A stretch of 7,067 bases of DNA, from the NCBI GenBank assembly GCA_937888765.1, contig CALASU010000209.1, positions 1-7,067 on the forward strand. Direction: 5' to 3'. The notes under the pieces were generated by a model. That model ran no database searches and was not told the origin of the DNA. It worked only from the letters and a program-made list of their open reading frames with translations. The DNA comes from an uncultured Clostridia bacterium. GTDB taxonomy: Bacteria; Bacillota; Clostridia; Lachnospirales; Anaerotignaceae. The position numbers and the translations under genes are program-made. Positions 1 through 5,167 of the stretch are shown here, piece by piece; the first letter of the stretch is position 1; every line of letters starts with the position of its first letter.

Positions 1-105
1 CTGGGCCTCTTCGCCCTGGGCATGGAAGACTGGGGCCCGGAGCAGCTGCTGCCCATCCTGAGGGAAGCGGGCCAAATCCACCAAAAAGCCACCGCTCTGC
101 TATAA
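1..105 (+). CDS. C-terminal end of an unrecognised protein (partial, 5' cut by window)
   Basis: Frame 1 is open from the first base to a TAA at 103-105 and encodes 34 residues, beginning LGLFALGMEDWGPEQ and ending HQKATALL. The codons are strongly GC-biased at third positions (CTG, GGC, CCC, GAG), as expected for a real gene in this GC-rich part. A strong intrinsic terminator starts directly after the stop, which supports this being a true gene end. The residues look like a helical C-terminus, with no motif that points to a family, so I assign no function. The internal ATG at codon 8 is not a likely start because the frame is open and equally biased upstream of it. Confidence 0.6.
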   Translation: MGLFALGMEDWGPEQLLPILREAGQIHQKATALL

Positions 106-137
106 CGGAACAGCCGGCATAGCCGGCTGTTTTTCCG
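106..137 (+). terminator. Intrinsic terminator after the partial upstream gene
   Basis: ACAGCCGGC (110-118) pairs perfectly with GCCGGCTGT (122-130) around a 3-nt ATA loop and is followed by a T run at 131-134. CGG at 106-108 can also pair with CCG at 135-137. The hairpin begins immediately after the TAA stop at 103-105. This is a classic Rho-independent terminator and it separates the partial gene from the lipoprotein gene. Confidence 0.88.
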
Positions 138-163
138 TTTCCGGGTAAAATGGCGGGCAGTGC

Positions 164-192
164 TTGCACCCGGGGAATCCCTGTGGTAAAAT
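164..192 (+). promoter_or_regulatory. Sigma-A type promoter for the lipoprotein gene
   Basis: TTGCAC (164-169) and TAAAAT (187-192) are separated by exactly 17 bases, each one mismatch or so from the -35 and -10 consensus. Transcription would start near 199, giving a very short leader before the Shine-Dalgarno site. The promoter overlaps the ATG at 164, which rules that codon out as the translation start. Confidence 0.6.
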
Positions 193-200
193 CGGGAAAA

Positions 201-208
201 AAGGGGGA
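201..208 (+). promoter_or_regulatory. Ribosome binding site deciding the lipoprotein start
   Basis: AAGGGGGA lies six bases before the GTG at 215 but only touches the in-frame ATG at 209. Normal spacing therefore favours GTG 215 as the start. Confidence 0.55.
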
Positions 209-214
209 ATGACC

Positions 215-814
215 GTGAAAAGTTGGGAGAAAGTCCGCAGGATGCTCCTGCTGCTTCTGTGCCTGAGTCTGGCGCTGCCCATGACCGGCTGCGGCAAAGA
301 GGAGGCAAAAGTCGTTATTCCGGAGGACATTACACTCCGGCTGGAGGATATTTGCACCGCAGATGGCGTGTCCTATGTGGACGGTCAGCTGTTGCTGGTG
401 GCGAAAGAGGGCACTTCTTACCGGGCCGTGGAACGTCTGGTTAAGGGGGTTGGCGGTGAAATCATCGGCTATATTTCCTTCTCCCGGGATTATCAGATTT
501 CGTTCTCCGGTGGGAAGACCTACGGGGAACTGACGGACCTGGTCCGGCAGCTGGGTAGTGAGGAAGCGGTGGAAACCGTGTCCACAACCGGACAGCCGAG
601 TTTTTCGGAAAGGAGTTTTGCGTTTATCTTTGTTTCCTTTTTCTTGTTTACGTCCGCCTTGTTAAGGGCAACAACAACGGGAATACCAAGCTCAAGAAGC
701 TGTGTGGTGAAAAACAAACTGCGGCTCAGATTTGTTGCATCTACAATATTGATAATGCCATCTGGCTTCTGTTTCAGAATAAAATCCCTTGTTACGATTT
801 CTTCACTGGTATAG
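215..814 (+). CDS. Truncated lipoprotein with subtilase-propeptide-like region; foreign tail after ~590
   Basis: From the GTG at 215 the protein begins with a basic stretch (KSWEKVRR), a leucine-rich hydrophobic core and a lipobox, LPMTGC, with the lipidated Cys codon at 290-292. It is therefore a predicted lipoprotein anchored on the outer face of the membrane. The next ~90 residues (VSYVDGQLLLVAKEG, GGEIIGYI, DYQISF, YGELTDLVRQL) follow the pattern of the N-terminal prodomain found before some S8 serine-protease domains, where a ferredoxin-like fold chaperones or inhibits the protease. No catalytic domain follows. Beyond about 583-590 the frame merely reads feoB backwards (antisense) until TAG at 812-814, and base composition drops sharply. 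The gene is thus cut at the junction, and the last ~75 codons are not part of the original protein. The S8 assignment rests on recognised pattern only. ATG 209 is the alternative start. Confidence 0.6.
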   Translation: MKSWEKVRRMLLLLLCLSLALPMTGCGKEEAKVVIPEDITLRLEDICTADGVSYVDGQLLLVAKEGTSYRAVERLVKGVGGEIIGYISFSRDYQISFSGGKTYGELTDLVRQLGSEEAVETVSTTGQPSFSERSFAFIFVSFFLFTSALLRATTTGIPSSRSCVVKNKLRLRFVASTILIMPSGFCFRIKSLVTISSLV

Positions 815-996
815 GGACGGATAGAATAAATCCCGGGTAAGTCTACCACGGAACAATCCTTTTCCCCACGAATTTCTCCAAATTTCTGGTCTACCGTAAC
901 GCCTGGAAAGTTCCCAACGTGCTGATTGGAGCCTGTCAGCTGGTTAAACAGCGTGGTCTTCCCGCAGTTCTGATTGCCTGCCAATGCAAAAATCAT
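520..996 (-). CDS. feoB: FeoB ferrous iron transporter, N-terminal G domain only (truncated)
   Basis: FeoB is the membrane Fe(II) importer, with an N-terminal GTPase domain followed by a polytopic membrane domain. The first ~138 residues show the G motifs in order: G1 GNQNCGKT (7-14), the PGVTV G2 region (31-35), G3 DLPG (52-55) and G4 NKAD (112-115), ending at KLGCPVV. Full FeoB proteins are usually 600-800 residues, so the rest of the G domain, the helical spacer and all membrane segments are missing. After about codon 138 (near 583) the frame enters the opposite-strand lipoprotein DNA and reaches a stop at 520-522, so the last ~20 residues are probably not FeoB. The start ATG (996-994) overlaps the feoA stop in an ATGA, with a GAGGGGGG Shine-Dalgarno inside feoA. 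As it stands the product could not transport iron. Confidence 0.88.
   Translation of the reverse strand: MIFALAGNQNCGKTTLFNQLTGSNQHVGNFPGVTVDQKFGEIRGEKDCSVVDLPGIYSIRPYTSEEIVTRDFILKQKPDGIINIVDATNLSRSLFFTTQLLELGIPVVVALNKADVNKKKETKINAKLLSEKLGCPVVDTVSTASSLPSCRTRSVSSP
565..600. other. Breakpoint joining two unlike sequence blocks
   Basis: The + strand lipoprotein gene is coherent up to about AVETVS (codons 566-583). The - strand feoB gene is coherent down to about GCPVV (codons 597-583). Each frame loses sense on the other's side. Hand-counted GC goes from 65% in 541-600 to 37% in 601-660. No terminal inverted repeat, target duplication or transposase is visible at the join. It is either a genuine rearrangement or an assembly chimera. 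Confidence 0.72.
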
Positions 997-1226
997 GCTG
1001 TTCCCCCCTCTGTCACTTCAATATTCTTTGCATCCTCTATACGAATGGTCAGCGTATATCCACGCAGACGCAGTTCGATGGGGTCGCCCATAGGAGCAAC
1101 CTTTGTAATCATAATTTTTGTTTTGGGAATCAGTCCCATATCCAATAAACGGCAGCGTAATGCCCCTTCGCCGCCTACCTTTGTGATGACGGCATCTTTC
1201 CCGATGGGAAGTTCATTCAGTGTCAT
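993..1226 (-). CDS. feoA: FeoA, SH3-like accessory protein of ferrous iron uptake
   Basis: This 77-residue cytoplasmic protein has the family's usual length and pattern: MTLNELPIGKDAVITKVGG, then LRCRLLDMGLIPKTKIMITKVAPMGDPIELRLRGYTLTIR, ending in the IEV segment. The L-DMGLIPGT-like centre and the GDPIELRLRGYxLxIR block are the FeoA hallmarks and form a small SH3-like beta-barrel. FeoA is thought to assist or stabilise FeoB at the inner face of the membrane. The ATG at 1226-1224 has AGAGGGGT just upstream (complement of 1231-1238). The stop overlaps the feoB start by ATGA, so the two are translationally coupled. A promoter and repeated GTTAGTCA elements lie upstream, which suggests metal-dependent control. 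The gene is intact, but its partner feoB is cut downstream. Confidence 0.93.
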   Translation of the reverse strand: MTLNELPIGKDAVITKVGGEGALRCRLLDMGLIPKTKIMITKVAPMGDPIELRLRGYTLTIRIEDAKNIEVTEGGTA

Positions 1227-1290
1227 ATCTACCCCTCTATTCTAAATTGTCTGAACAAATATTTTCAAAAACTGATAATTTTTCTCAAAA

Positions 1291-1320
1291 AGTATACCAT
1301 GACTAACTCTATGCTGTCAA
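1291..1320 (-). promoter_or_regulatory. Sigma-A promoter of feoAB
   Basis: Read on the - strand, a perfect TTGACA (1320-1315) and a near-consensus TATACT (1296-1291) are 18 bases apart. Transcription would start near 1284, about 58 bases before the feoA ATG. The spacer contains a GTTAGTCA copy, so a bound repressor would cover the promoter. Confidence 0.78.
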
Positions 1321-1344
1321 CGAAATGAGTTGCTTTTGACTAAC
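1300..1344 (-). promoter_or_regulatory. Direct GTTAGTCA repeats at the feoAB promoter (possible metalloregulator half-sites)
   Basis: GTTAGTCA occurs twice in the same orientation on the - strand, at 1344-1337 and 1307-1300, with starts 37 bases apart (about 3.5 helical turns). One copy lies upstream of the -35 and one lies between -35 and -10. GTTAGT-type half-sites are typical of DtxR/MntR-class iron or manganese repressors, and feoAB is a common target of such regulators. No clean inverted partner is present, so the assignment to that family is inference. Confidence 0.4.
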
Positions 1345-1358
1345 TTTGCTTATCCTAC

Positions 1359-1397
1359 AAAAAGAAAACGGCCCGCTCTCCGCCGCAAGCCGTTTTC
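1359..1397 (-). terminator. Intrinsic terminator at the end of the GntR/ABC operon
   Basis: On the - strand GAAAACGGC (1397-1389) pairs with GCCGTTTTC (1372-1364) around a 16-base GC-rich loop and is followed by TTTTT (1363-1359). It lies 10 bases after the ATPase stop and upstream of the feoA promoter, closing the operon. Confidence 0.85.
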
Positions 1398-1407
1398 ATC
1401 CGTTCTT

Positions 1408-2136
1408 TTATTCTGTTTCTCTCAGCAATTCCGTCAGATCCTGCTGATAGCCGCAGACCTCTTTCATCAGTCCTGCCAGTGTTTTGCCCTCCTGCCGCAG
1501 GGCATCCATTGTGATATCTGCCGCAATCTTACCCTCGTGCAGAAGCAAGGCACGGTCGATAAAATTTTCAATCTCATCTATTTCATGGGTCGTAATAAAA
1601 ATCATTTCTTCTCCTGTCAGACTGCCCGAAAGTGCCTGCATGAAATCCTGACGGGTAAAAATATCCTTTCCCATAAAGGGTTCATCCATGATGATGTATT
1701 TCGTCCGCTTCGCCATGCCTGCCGCAACTTCTGCCTTTGCTCTCTGCCCTTTGGAAAGGTGCTTGATCGGCTTTTCCTCTAATCTGAAAAACCGCAGCAT
1801 TTTTTCATAATATGCCATGTCGAATCGGGGATAAAAGTCCTGCAAAAAGCTGCCGAATTCCTTTGGTGTCAGATCACGAAAACAGCTTTCCGCTTCGCTG
1901 ATGAATGCGATCTCCTCCAAGCGTTCCCGTATATCTGCCCCATCAACGGATATGCGCCCCATTTCCTCTCTTGGCGGCAGAAGTCCCGCCAGTATCTTCA
2001 GCAATGTGGTCTTTCCCACACCATTCGCCCCCAATACGCCGATGATCTCGCCGTCCTCCGCTGTAAAGGAAATATCCTCCAATACAAATTTATCCCAAGG
2101 CTTATAGGAAAACCATATATTCTTTGCTTCCAGCAT
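1408..2136 (-). CDS. ABC transporter ATP-binding protein (YtrB-like)
   Basis: This 242-residue cytoplasmic ATPase should power the permease encoded in the same operon. Visible motifs are Walker A GANGVGKT (36-43), signature LSKGQ (127-131), Walker B YIIMDEP (147-153) with Glu152, and the H-loop His184 in ITTHE. The Q-loop position holds Glu (FISEAE), and the D-loop reads FMGKD rather than SALD. Glu at the Q-loop is common in the YtrB/ABC-2 exporter group. I chose the ATG at 2136 because GGGGGGAG lies four bases before it. The frame extends to a TTG at 2154 that overlaps the preceding stop (TTGA) but has no Shine-Dalgarno site. It is the last gene of the operon and is followed by a terminator. 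The substrate is unknown; the family handles export or envelope-stress functions linked to GntR regulators. Confidence 0.92.
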   Translation of the reverse strand: MLEAKNIWFSYKPWDKFVLEDISFTAEDGEIIGVLGANGVGKTTLLKILAGLLPPREEMGRISVDGADIRERLEEIAFISEAESCFRDLTPKEFGSFLQDFYPRFDMAYYEKMLRFFRLEEKPIKHLSKGQRAKAEVAAGMAKRTKYIIMDEPFMGKDIFTRQDFMQALSGSLTGEEMIFITTHEIDEIENFIDRALLLHEGKIAADITMDALRQEGKTLAGLMKEVCGYQQDLTELLRETE

Positions 2137-2140
2137 TCTT

Positions 2141-2148
2141 CTCCCCCC
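2141..2148 (-). promoter_or_regulatory. Ribosome binding site deciding the ATPase start
   Basis: On the - strand GGGGGGAG sits four bases before the ATG at 2136. The upstream TTG at 2154 lies on the wrong side of it, so the annotated start is moved downstream by six codons. Confidence 0.65.
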
Positions 2149-2150
2149 AA

Positions 2151-3716
2151 TCAATAGTAATAATTATCCAATCCATACTCCATATAAGTATTCTCGCTCC
2201 AGCCAAAAGGCTTCAGCGTGCCACGCAGCGGAAGAGCTTTTCCCAGCCCCCGTTTGAAGATCAGATGTGCTCGTTCTCCAAAAATATTGCTGGTATGAGC
2301 ACGATCTTCCAAAGGTTCCTGATACTGCCCGATATTGATACGAGAGAGCAGTTTGGTATCATCTTCCTCAAAATCTGTCTCCAGTTTGCCATGATACAGC
2401 ACAGTACCCGTTTTTTCAGAAACTACCTGTATATCATATCCTACACAGTTAGAACCCCAAAATTTTTTCACAATGTTGTTCTCATTCAGCGGACTTTCAT
2501 ACTTTAATTTCAGATATGTGCCGTCCGTATAATCCAGATAATCTACAGACTTTGTTTCCGAAAGCATTTCTATCGTATCGTCTGCAATCACAAAATAGCG
2601 TCCGCCTTCTATAAAATAATGACTCTGGTCGGGGTCTTCTTCGTCAATGATCTCCCGCATCAGTTCCACCCAAAGCACAGCATTTTCCTCTTTTTCCAGA
2701 AGCTGTACCGTATCAAATTCATACCCGGAAGCCTCTGCAATATCCGTATCCTTTCTGAACAGCAAATTTCCATTCAGATCATACAGTTCCAGCAGCAGCC
2801 TGTCGTTTTCTGTACGGGAAAGCAGCAGTCTGTCCGCTCCGATATTCGTTAAGCCGAGGATTCTGTTTTCTGCATTGACAGGGAAGGTACAAAGAGGTTC
2901 TGCTGTCCCGTATTCCTGTGTACTGTACAGCAGCTCTCTGTCATCTTCTCTATATTCATAAGGAACCATATCCGCTTTCTCAATGCGATATAATGCCGCT
3001 TCGCCGATACAGTTTTCATCGGTGGCAGGAATCACATAAAAAGCATCTTCCAGATCCGCCGCTTTCAGATCGACTGTTCGCTCTGCATCGTAAAAATCAG
3101 AATATACCTCATCGGCATATTTCCATTTTGCATAATAATAGTCCCGTCCCGTCAGCTGTACCCCTGTTTTCAGCTTGGTTTCTTTATTATGTTCAAAATC
3201 CCGCATCCGCAGATACAGGTCAATCTTATCCGCCTTGATACCCATAAATTCGTAGGGCATATTTCGATTGCCCCGACCGTGATATTCATATTCCGATTCC
3301 TCTGCCGCTTTCAATTCTTCTTCTGTGGTATCCTGCACAAAGGCATCTGCCGCAGGTGCGGTTTCCATCTCGCTATTATAAGGAATATTACTGTCCTTTG
3401 GGAAATATTTTCGGATGCTTCCTGCCCCTGCTTTTTCCATCTGCAGGATTTTATCCAGTTCTTCCCCATCTGTCGGGTAATAGGTCTGCATCACTTCTCC
3501 ATTCTCTACTGCGAAGTGCACCATTCCCGTATTGTCGCCTGCGATCCCCTCAAAGGCAAACACTTCTAAATACGCCCTGTCTCCTGCAATATCTGCAAGT
3601 GCAAAAGTACCATTGTCCCTTGCCGTCAGCATATATCCAAAAAACAGAACAAACATCAGAGATGCGCCAATCAGAATCTGTAATACCCGATTTTGTTTCA
3701 TACCATTCCCATTCAT
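2151..3716 (-). CDS. Uncharacterised single-TM extracytoplasmic protein of the ABC operon
   Basis: I do not recognise a family for these 521 residues. Residues 1-10 are polar and basic, and 11-31 (VLQILIGASLMFVLFFGYMLTA) form one hydrophobic segment without a lipobox, so it is probably an uncleaved signal anchor. The remaining ~490 residues have no further membrane segment and are acidic and rich in Tyr, Asp and Glu. A low-complexity acidic linker lies near 126-146. Short beta-strand-like repeats such as RLLLELYDLNGNLLFRKD (306-323) suggest a beta-rich, perhaps propeller-like, extracellular domain. There are three Cys (236, 276, 424). GGAGGGG six bases upstream fixes the ATG at 3716, 13 bases after the permease stop, and its own stop nearly abuts the ATPase gene. 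It is therefore firmly part of the transporter operon, as a likely accessory, substrate-binding or sensing subunit (inference). Confidence 0.85.
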   Translation of the reverse strand: MNGNGMKQNRVLQILIGASLMFVLFFGYMLTARDNGTFALADIAGDRAYLEVFAFEGIAGDNTGMVHFAVENGEVMQTYYPTDGEELDKILQMEKAGAGSIRKYFPKDSNIPYNSEMETAPAADAFVQDTTEEELKAAEESEYEYHGRGNRNMPYEFMGIKADKIDLYLRMRDFEHNKETKLKTGVQLTGRDYYYAKWKYADEVYSDFYDAERTVDLKAADLEDAFYVIPATDENCIGEAALYRIEKADMVPYEYREDDRELLYSTQEYGTAEPLCTFPVNAENRILGLTNIGADRLLLSRTENDRLLLELYDLNGNLLFRKDTDIAEASGYEFDTVQLLEKEENAVLWVELMREIIDEEDPDQSHYFIEGGRYFVIADDTIEMLSETKSVDYLDYTDGTYLKLKYESPLNENNIVKKFWGSNCVGYDIQVVSEKTGTVLYHGKLETDFEEDDTKLLSRINIGQYQEPLEDRAHTSNIFGERAHLIFKRGLGKALPLRGTLKPFGWSENTYMEYGLDNYYY

Positions 3717-3729
3717 GCCGCACCCCTCC

Positions 3730-4581
3730 TTAATAATCCGTCCGTCTGTCCAGTCTTTTTATGGTGTATTTCTGTAAAAGCAGCATCAACGCTACTGCAA
3801 GAACACCTTTGATAAACGAGCCTCCAAGAGAAGCCTCTGTCCCAAACTGTGCAATCAGTCTTGCCGCCGCTTCATACAGATAGATATACCCGCCAAGCAG
3901 GATCGCCCCTGCACTGCCAAGCACACGCACGCCGATTTCCTCTGTATAAAAGCCTGCAAAGAGCAGTCCTGTCAGCATCAGACCTACGCCGCCAATGGCA
4001 GAAAGGAGTGTGCCAAACGTACTGGGAAAACAGGTCGCCAGAAAGGTACTATGCCGAAATGCAAGAAACAGCCCGTTTGTCTGCTGTACTTCAATTCCTG
4101 TTATCATGTTATCCTTCGCCAATATAAATACTTCCTCTACAGCCTTATTTTCATAAATTGCCGTAATCGGAAAATAAGCCGCCACAAGCAAAATAAGCCA
4201 GAGCATATAATACAGCAGGATCGAAGCCAAGGCAGAGAATAAAAACGCAAGATAAACCTCTTTCCGCTTCATCGGCAGCAGAAACAGGGTATAGATTCCC
4301 TTTCCATGCTGTGAAAAGCCCCGCAGCTGCGCGGATACCCCAATCAGAAGCATTCCAAGACCGATTACAAAGCAGACAGGAATCATACTTCCATCCAGTG
4401 CCATATCGTAGGTCTGAAAGGCTTTCGGGTAATATTCATAACTTATCGGATTACCCATAGGAATTGCCAGAGCCGCCAGATTTGCCAGTCCAAGCAGAAA
4501 TACCGCAAGCATTACGCCTTTATTCCATTTTTTCCATTGCCACAGGAATAGATAGTTACTCAGTTTCCATACATTTTTCAT
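3730..4581 (-). CDS. ABC-2 type transporter permease, six TM segments
   Basis: The 283-residue membrane protein has about six hydrophobic segments: roughly 23-41, 66-84, 109-136, 189-211, 218-236 and 255-270. Between TM2 and TM3 is YTLFLLPMKRKEVYLA, the cytoplasmic coupling-type motif (LPxxRxEVxLxK-like) seen in ABC-2 permeases, where it meets the ATPase. An extracytoplasmic loop lies at about 140-188. The ATG at 4581 follows a G-rich Shine-Dalgarno (GGGGGGGAAG). The gene sits 55 bases after the GntR gene, in an A-rich spacer without a terminator, and 13 bases before the 521-residue gene, so it is co-transcribed. It is the only obvious permease in the operon, so the transporter probably works with a permease homodimer. 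Substrate cannot be told from sequence. Confidence 0.85.
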   Translation of the reverse strand: MKNVWKLSNYLFLWQWKKWNKGVMLAVFLLGLANLAALAIPMGNPISYEYYPKAFQTYDMALDGSMIPVCFVIGLGMLLIGVSAQLRGFSQHGKGIYTLFLLPMKRKEVYLAFLFSALASILLYYMLWLILLVAAYFPITAIYENKAVEEVFILAKDNMITGIEVQQTNGLFLAFRHSTFLATCFPSTFGTLLSAIGGVGLMLTGLLFAGFYTEEIGVRVLGSAGAILLGGYIYLYEAAARLIAQFGTEASLGGSFIKGVLAVALMLLLQKYTIKRLDRRTDY

Positions 4582-4636
4582 CTGCTTCCCCCCCTGTTCT
4601 GTATTTCTTTTATTGTTTCTCTTTTGATTCTGTTGT

Positions 4637-5017
4637 TTATTCTGTTTCTTTCCACACTTTTTGAAGCAATGCCATTGCCTCCTCCAATGTCAGCCCATAT
4701 ACCTTCGCCTGTGCCGCAAAATCCTGTATCAGATTCTTCGTCTGTTCCTGTCGTAAGGAATCGAATACCGCTTCATCCCATTTCAGCATACTGACCGCAT
4801 TGGGCGGTGTTTCCACAATCCCCTCTGCTTCCATCAGGCGAAATGCTTTCTGTACTGTATTGGGATTGATCTTCAGCAGAGCCGCAAGCTCACGCCGTGA
4901 GGGAAGCGGCTCACCCTGCATGGCTTCGTCCGCAAAAATCTGCTGTTTCACAAATCCTGCAATCTGCTGATAAACAGGCTCTGTCGTGTTCAGTTCCAGC
5001 TTACCGAAGTCCAGCAT
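4637..5017 (-). CDS. GntR-family transcriptional regulator, YtrA subfamily
   Basis: This 126-residue protein has the GntR winged helix-turn-helix at about 14-75: EPVYQQIAGFVKQQI, LPSRRELAALLKINPNTVQKAFRLMEAEGIVET. It is followed by only a short ~45-residue helical tail, which is the YtrA hallmark of a small dimerisation domain with no large ligand domain. Such proteins typically repress an adjacent ABC-transporter operon and their own gene. The wing is odd: where most family members read RGKGTFV after the ET, this one reads PPNAVSML. The ATG at 5017 is preceded by a GAGGGGAGGG Shine-Dalgarno. A perfect palindrome lies between promoter and gene, and the gene heads the operon, so autoregulation is likely. 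B. subtilis YtrA responds to cell-wall-active antibiotics; whether this one does is unknown. Confidence 0.93.
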   Translation of the reverse strand: MLDFGKLELNTTEPVYQQIAGFVKQQIFADEAMQGEPLPSRRELAALLKINPNTVQKAFRLMEAEGIVETPPNAVSMLKWDEAVFDSLRQEQTKNLIQDFAAQAKVYGLTLEEAMALLQKVWKETE

Positions 5018-5035
5018 CGCCGCTTCCCTCCCCTC

Positions 5036-5061
5036 AACTGTATTACTTGAGTAATACAGTT
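5036..5061. promoter_or_regulatory. Perfect palindromic operator of the GntR/ABC operon
   Basis: AACTGTATTACT (5036-5047) is the exact reverse complement of 5050-5061, with a 2-base centre. It lies just downstream of the -10 element, covering about +4 to +29 of the transcript and ending 18 bases before the GntR start codon. Position and symmetry fit a dimeric GntR repressor acting as promoter occlusion or roadblock. It is not a terminator, because G-rich sequence, not a T run, follows it on the - strand. Confidence 0.82.
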
Positions 5062-5070
5062 ATCATCTGT

Positions 5071-5099
5071 AGTATACTTCTCTTTTCTCCCCATGTCAA
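5071..5099 (-). promoter_or_regulatory. Sigma-A promoter of the GntR/ABC operon
   Basis: On the - strand a perfect TTGACA (5099-5094) and TATACT (5076-5071) are separated by 17 bases, an almost ideal promoter. Transcription would start near 5064, directly before the palindrome. Such a strong promoter makes sense if it is normally held off by the repressor. Confidence 0.85.
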
Positions 5100-5119
5100 T
5101 TCTCTTTCCTTTTTTCCTC

Positions 5120-5158
5120 AAAAAAAGGGAAACATTTCCCAAAAAGAATGTTTCCCTT
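5120..5158 (-). terminator. Intrinsic terminator of glmS
   Basis: On the - strand AAGGGAAACATT (5158-5147) pairs perfectly with AATGTTTCCCTT (5136-5125) around a 10-base loop, and the T run continues to 5120. It begins 9 bases after the glmS stop and separates glmS from the GntR operon promoter. Confidence 0.9.
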
Positions 5159-5167
5159 AAAATTATC

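Noticed and set aside
164..208. Upstream ATG at 164 as the lipoprotein start
   Set aside because: It overlaps the -35 element and would put 17 polar residues (MHPGNPCGKIGKKGG...) before the signal peptide. The ribosome binding site at 201-208 supports 215 instead.
560..620. An insertion-sequence end at the junction
   Set aside because: Only a 4-base hairpin (CCGA...TCGG) is present. There is no inverted terminal repeat, no duplication and no transposase in the window.
1261..1290. A Fur box in the feoA leader (GATAAT near 1274)
   Set aside because: Only one short AT-rich match is present, without the repeated GATAAT units or inverted symmetry of a Fur site.
1330..1782. A 150-codon + strand frame over the terminator and ATPase C-terminus
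   Set aside because: It is antisense to the ABC ATPase, runs through a terminator hairpin and has no family-like sequence.
1408..4649. A 13-base exact repeat (TTATTCTGTTTCT) at 1408-1420 and 4637-4649, at the ends of the ATPase and GntR genes
   Set aside because: Both copies encode ETE-stop in low-complexity pyrimidine-rich sequence. This is probably chance rather than a recombination site.
5036..5061. The palindrome as a transcription terminator or attenuator
   Set aside because: It is followed on the - strand by GAGGGGAGGG, the GntR ribosome binding region, with no T run.
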